Assembly (NCBI GenBank): GCA_013115145.1 | Contig: JAAPAO010000391.1 | Coordinates: forward strand, 1 to 33,614 | Origin: Perkinsus chesapeaki | Taxonomy: Eukaryota > Perkinsozoa > Perkinsida > Perkinsidae | Reading direction: 5' to 3' | DNA length: 33,614 bases | In this document: in pieces, positions 30,213 through 33,614 of the stretch | Numbering within the stretch: the stretch's first letter is position 1 | Layout: each line of letters starts with the position of its first letter | Program-made: the position numbers and the translations under genes | The notes under the pieces: generated by a model | Databases searched by the model: none | What the model saw: only the letters and a program-made list of their open reading frames with translations | What the model was told of the DNA's origin: nothing

Positions 30213-31508
30213 TCAAATTGGCCAAAAAGCCGGCAGCTCTCGTGCGTACAGGAAGCCTTCCAGTGAGAACTTCCCGGTGATCGCCTTCTCGCGCACGTCG
30301 TTGCCTTCCTCCTCCTCTTCATCGATATAAATGTGGAGCGACATCTCCACGGGACTGAACTCCCAACATACGAGGTAAATTCCTGTGAGAGGGGCATTGT
30401 ACGAGATAACGTGTGGATCTGGTTTACCAAGGTGATCGGTGTTCTCATCGTTCATAGCGAGCTCTACTTCAGCGAAGTAGTCGGATAAACTGTGCACCAG
30501 GAAAAGTAGCGTTGGGTGGTGTACAGCTCCGTGCCATTGTAAAACCTACTGCGCAGTAGCATTATGAACTGGAGAGATTACTAAGTTTACCAGAGTGCCA
30601 CCGGTCTCGATGTGCCTCAGGAATGTTCGCAACTGAACTGCGAGGGCTCGCAGCATTCGTCGGAACCTCGATCCCCGAGTGAGGCCGAGGTAGAAATCCC
30701 CGGCTTGTGCGTAACCGGGCAGGGCTGTCGGATCGGTCGTCTCTTCCTTCAATGGGATGGAGAGACAAGGAACTGCTCAAGAGCAGTTCCAGTCGATTGC
30801 AGGGTAACCTTACCCGTATCGTAATCGCGGGGATCGAACTCGCCATCAGAAGGCGGGCCGGAGGAGGCTACCAGCATCGTCACAAGATGGAATTTCCCCT
30901 CAATGGCATCGAGACTTCCAACAGTTCTCGCGGACACAGTGGTGGAGCGAGCGCTGGTGGGTACGCTATCGTCTAATGGGAGAAAGGTGACATGCAGAGG
31001 CGCTCAAATGACAGCAGATCCGATACGACACCTGCGCTGCCGAGAACGGCGTGTTCCTCCACGTCCCAACCTTGATCGGACAAGCTGTCTCGTAGGGCCG
31101 CATCTGTCAGAGCTGGGTCGCCTACGACATACTTGATCTCAGAGTGTGTAAGTGTGGAGGGTAAGAAAGGTACGCCTACCCCATAGCAGGAGAGCTTTGG
31201 CGTGCTCCACTGGACATGCTGCCCATTCCTGTTTAGAGTAAAAAGTATATCCGTATCTAGGCATTGCTCAGTGTTGTGTAAAAGGACTTCACAGCACTTC
31301 ACAGTGCGGTAACTTTCTCAGCAAGATATTTGAGCGAGCCTCGACGAGATTCGGCAGGAGCTACGTGTGGAGCAGGCACTAGCCCCGAGAAGCAACACTT
31401 GTGGAGAGGTGCGTTCATGAGTCTCACTTTAGATAGGATTTCTATAATAGAAAAGATCTGAGATTTAAGTGGAGCTAAAGCCGTCGGTCTAGGTGAGCGC
31501 ATCACCAC
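30213..31508 (-). CDS. Unrecognised multi-exon gene, weak FtsJ-like signature
   Basis: Exons that join in phase encode, in order, KCCEVLLHNTEQCLDTDILF and IKYVVGDPALTDAALRDSL, then GKFHLVTMLVASSGPPSDGEF. Next is FRRMLRALAVQLRTFLRHI followed by ETGGTLFIMLL and RFYNGTELYTTQRYF, and finally GIYLVCWEFSPVEMSLHIYI with an EEEEE run. The F-x-L-V...L..AL..L..GGTL order resembles the second half of FtsJ-type methyltransferases, but no SAM-binding glycine loop was found. Several introns are very short (one is 22 nt, after GGTL). The 5' start and the 3' end are unresolved; the frame shifts around 30290. Confidence 0.35.
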
Positions 31509-31530
31509 GGATGCGCTTCATTTCCAAATC

Positions 31531-32004
31531 CTACTGGGTACGATTCATCAACTGCGAGTTGAATACTTCCGACCAATCTTTCACCAAACCGGATGCTTCT
31601 CTGTAGGCATGTAGATACCTGATGAATGACAATAGCTTAGAACCAGTGTTTGATGAGCGTCACTTACTCTTTGGCGCTGCCGATGCCCATCATGGCAGAC
31701 TCTACACCTCCTACCAGACCATCTGCGCCTAGCAAGTGATCAGCTAAAGACACGCCATCCCTCGGGCTGGTCTCGCCTTCAGCATGCTCCATCTGAAATG
31801 CTTGGCGGCATACCGTCGAGTCGGCCAGTGATTACCAAGATGCCATGGGAATAAAGCTTCTCAAAGTGCGTTCCTATTTCCTTCATTATAGCCCGGAGAG
31901 GCCGCGGTCTTTCACCTTTGTTGATCCCTGACAGAGCGAGAAGTAGCACAAGTTGTGTTGATACATTTTGGGGGTTGCCCCACTCGGCAACGACGTGGGG
32001 AAGA
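31531..32004 (-). CDS. Unrecognised gene, three 3' exons
   Basis: Exons 32004-31836, 31792-31668 and 31618-31531 join in phase with introns of 43 and 49 nt. They encode AEWGNPQNVSTQLVLLLALSG, a basic helix (RPLRAIMKEIGTHFEKL), a Gly-rich stretch (HLLGADGLVGGVESAM) and a terminal helix EYLHAYREASGLVKDW, ending in TAG 31531. The exact phase agreement at three junctions makes a real gene likely. No family recognised, and the 5' end is missing. Confidence 0.55.
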
Positions 32005-32466
32005 CTAGAATTCTTAATTCTATTTGGGAAATGGTAATTCCAAGAATTTAGAGTCTGCCAAATCTAATTGAGGAATGAGGCAAAGAACTTCTGCTGAACT
32101 TACCTCCAACATGAGGAGGTGCCATGGACGGTCGTGCTGCACTACTTCTCATTACAGGATGACGTGAAAATGTTCATGGGCAGTAAAATAGCCTCTCTAA
32201 GATACTGTGGTGAAATACTCACAACTCGATACCAGCAAGAGGGTACGGAAACTAAGTGAATGCCATAAGAGAATTCTTTAGGAATAGAACTTATTCATAG
32301 AATCATAGCGACTCGTAGTTAACGAGTTTTACGGACGTTATGGACCCTGCTAATCGTGACTTCGATCTTGAGCTGGAAAAGGTCAAATGAATCTAGCCAT
32401 CTCACGATTACTGATGACTTGTACTTCGTTGCGAACATTCTATTCCGCCCCTACTACGCGAGGATG
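32005..32466. other. Spacer, nothing firm
   Basis: AT-rich stretch between two minus-strand genes. It should hold the promoter or 5' exons of the gene ending at 31531. No ORF or repeat stood out. Confidence 0.35.
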
Positions 32467-33243
32467 TTATTCAAATGAATCCATAGCAATATCAACGAAT
32501 TCACGATCTTTATCCTTCTCCAACTCAGTGAGCTCTTCATAGTCAACGAAGAGCTCGGGTTGGGATTGCTTCATCCAAGGATTAGCCCTCATCCACCTTT
32601 CATGAACTAGGGTGGCATAAACCTGCACAAGGGAGGCCATAACGTCAGTCGAACGAAGAAAACAGACCACGCTTCTCTATTTCAGGAATTATAGAAATCA
32701 CGAGTTGGCCGTCGACAACAACAATACCTCGAAACTCACAGAGAGTTGTAAAGGGTTTAACTTATGCCAGATATGTGTATAACTGCCGTCTATTACTAAT
32801 TTCAGTTACTACACGCCTTGAGCCTCCATTGTCAGTTAAAAGGCAACTTACTTCTCGAAAAGGTTGACGCATCAGCCTGTACAGCATGCGCCCGGTATCC
32901 TCTATAGCTCCTTTGAATTGAGCCGGTAACTCTGATCCGTTTTTCTGATAGGCAAAGTACCGAGATCATATCGGAAACGGCTCACCGTGACGAGGTCGAT
33001 CTCGGCTCCAGTGGGGAAGTAACCGGCAACAGTATCTCCAGGGCTCACCCACTGCTCTTCACCTTTACCGTTCATTAACTGTATTTTAATGCGATGAGGG
33101 TCGTCTCGATGCCGTATATAGTAAATTATCCAAGCTTGATGGGCTTTATCGACATATTTGTTCAGCTCGGCGGCCGGTGGGACCTCGAGAGCAGTTAAGA
33201 AAACGGTGGACAAAGCCACCAGAAATAAAGAACAGGAACTCAT
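32467..33243 (-). CDS. Secreted protein with a RyR-type module
   Basis: Three exons join in phase: 33243-32961, 32901-32852 and 32622-32467 (introns 59 and 229 nt). ATG 33243 starts a signal peptide (MSSCSLFLVALSTVFLTA). A beta-rich part follows (AWIIYYIRHRDDPHRIKIQL, VSPGDTVAGYFPTGAEIDLV). The C-terminal exons read RMLYRLMRQPF, then VYATLVHERWMRANPW, then VDYEELTELEKDKDREFVDI. This is the pattern of the RyR domain (VHE.W...., L..YEEL...EK..D). In ryanodine receptors such modules are cytoplasmic; stand-alone RyR modules are known in bacteria and phages, with no assigned function that I can state. About 162 residues. Signal-peptide linkage to a RyR-like module is unusual. Confidence 0.6.
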
Positions 33244-33600
33244 CGAAGACTGAAAGATGACAAATGTTCCTACTGCTCATCAACAAAGCCACGCTCCACC
33301 AAAAGTGAAAAAGGTGATACAGCATCATGGTCAACTTGAGCGGGTCAAGCCACTTCAGTGTAAATGGGAATCGCTTCAATAGAGTTTGCAATTGAAAAAT
33401 CGCGGGGCGTCCTTTGGCTGATGTGGCGTGGTGGTTGTCAACAGAGCATCACCAACGACCAGGTGGGAACACATTAATACTGTCCTTCTTAAGGAGCAAG
33501 ATACTTCCATTTTGCACTTTATACAACTTCCACAGCTACAGTGGATGCTAACTCCGCGCCCGACGTCGCCATTTGTTACTAGCGTAACACAAGAATTGAA

Positions 33601-33614
33601 CTTGAGCCAAGATG
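33601..33614 (-). other. Match to the 3' end of the spliced leader
   Basis: The last 14 bases read CATCTTGGCTCAAG on the minus strand. The dinoflagellate spliced leader ends CATTTTGGCTCAAG, and the perkinsid form I recall has ATCTTGG as here. It is cut by the window edge. The following bases are TTCAATTC, not a GT donor, so it does not look like an SL RNA gene. A retroposed-transcript relic is possible. Confidence 0.5.

Noticed and set aside
30203-30497. Similarity of the GIYLVCWEF...LHIYIDEEEE stretch to p24/TMED GOLD domains
   Set aside because: No signal peptide, coiled coil, transmembrane segment or C-terminal sorting motif follows, so the resemblance is probably superficial.
33146-33391. 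Hydrophobic minus-strand ORF upstream of the RyR-type gene
   Set aside because: It overlaps the signal-peptide exon in another frame and could not be joined in phase to the ATG at 33572.

Overview
The window is eukaryotic nuclear DNA from a flagellated, alveolate-like protist. A perkinsid (Perkinsus-type) or near relative fits best. Almost every gene is broken by short GT-AG introns, many of them close to 43 nt, and all three stop codons are used. Recognisable products are eukaryotic: proteasome alpha, ESCRT-III IST1, THUMP/TAN1 and DDHD phospholipase. The last 14 bases match the 3' end of the dinoflagellate/perkinsid spliced leader. The taxon is inferred; nothing in the sequence names it. 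Most long single-frame ORFs here are single exons or antisense shadows. The gene models below were built by hand from splice-site phase and family motifs.

Layout, left half. A strong hairpin lies at the left edge. It is followed by a PD-(D/E)XK nuclease-like gene (858-1939, +), an RRM-like gene (2284 to at least 3449, +), a putative type I membrane protein (3773-4363, +) and a RIIAD1-like ciliary protein (4741-5148, +). Three poorly understood short genes or exons lie at 5345-6544. A BART-domain (CFAP36/ARL2BP-type) gene follows (6874-7766, -). The region 7.8-9.0 kb is rich in palindromes and foldbacks. A DDHD phospholipase A1 gene runs from 9009 to 12052 (+).

Layout, centre. A small secreted proline-rich gene (12523-12784, -) precedes two tandem IST1 paralogues (13108-14900 and 15242-16986, both +) whose first introns sit at matching positions. 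Then come TAN1/THUMPD1 (17157-18764, +) and proteasome alpha-4 (18876-20488, +), both complete. A bL19m-like fragment, an unrecognised basic multi-exon gene ending at 23085, and tRNA-Leu(CAA) (23381-23461, -) follow.

Layout, right part. A small conserved-looking acidic protein (23665-24111, +) and an alpha/beta hydrolase (24292-25865, +) are followed by a block of minus-strand genes: a GT8 glycosyltransferase (26741-28406), a possible membrane protein (28508-29026), unrecognised exons with a weak FtsJ-like signature (30213-31508), an unrecognised gene (31531-32004), and a secreted protein carrying a RyR-type module (32467-33243). The window ends in the spliced-leader match.

The genes do not form one pathway. 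They are mostly housekeeping functions (protein degradation, ESCRT, tRNA acetylation, lipid hydrolysis, cilium) packed with short intergenic gaps. No CRISPR array, rRNA or recognisable transposase was seen.
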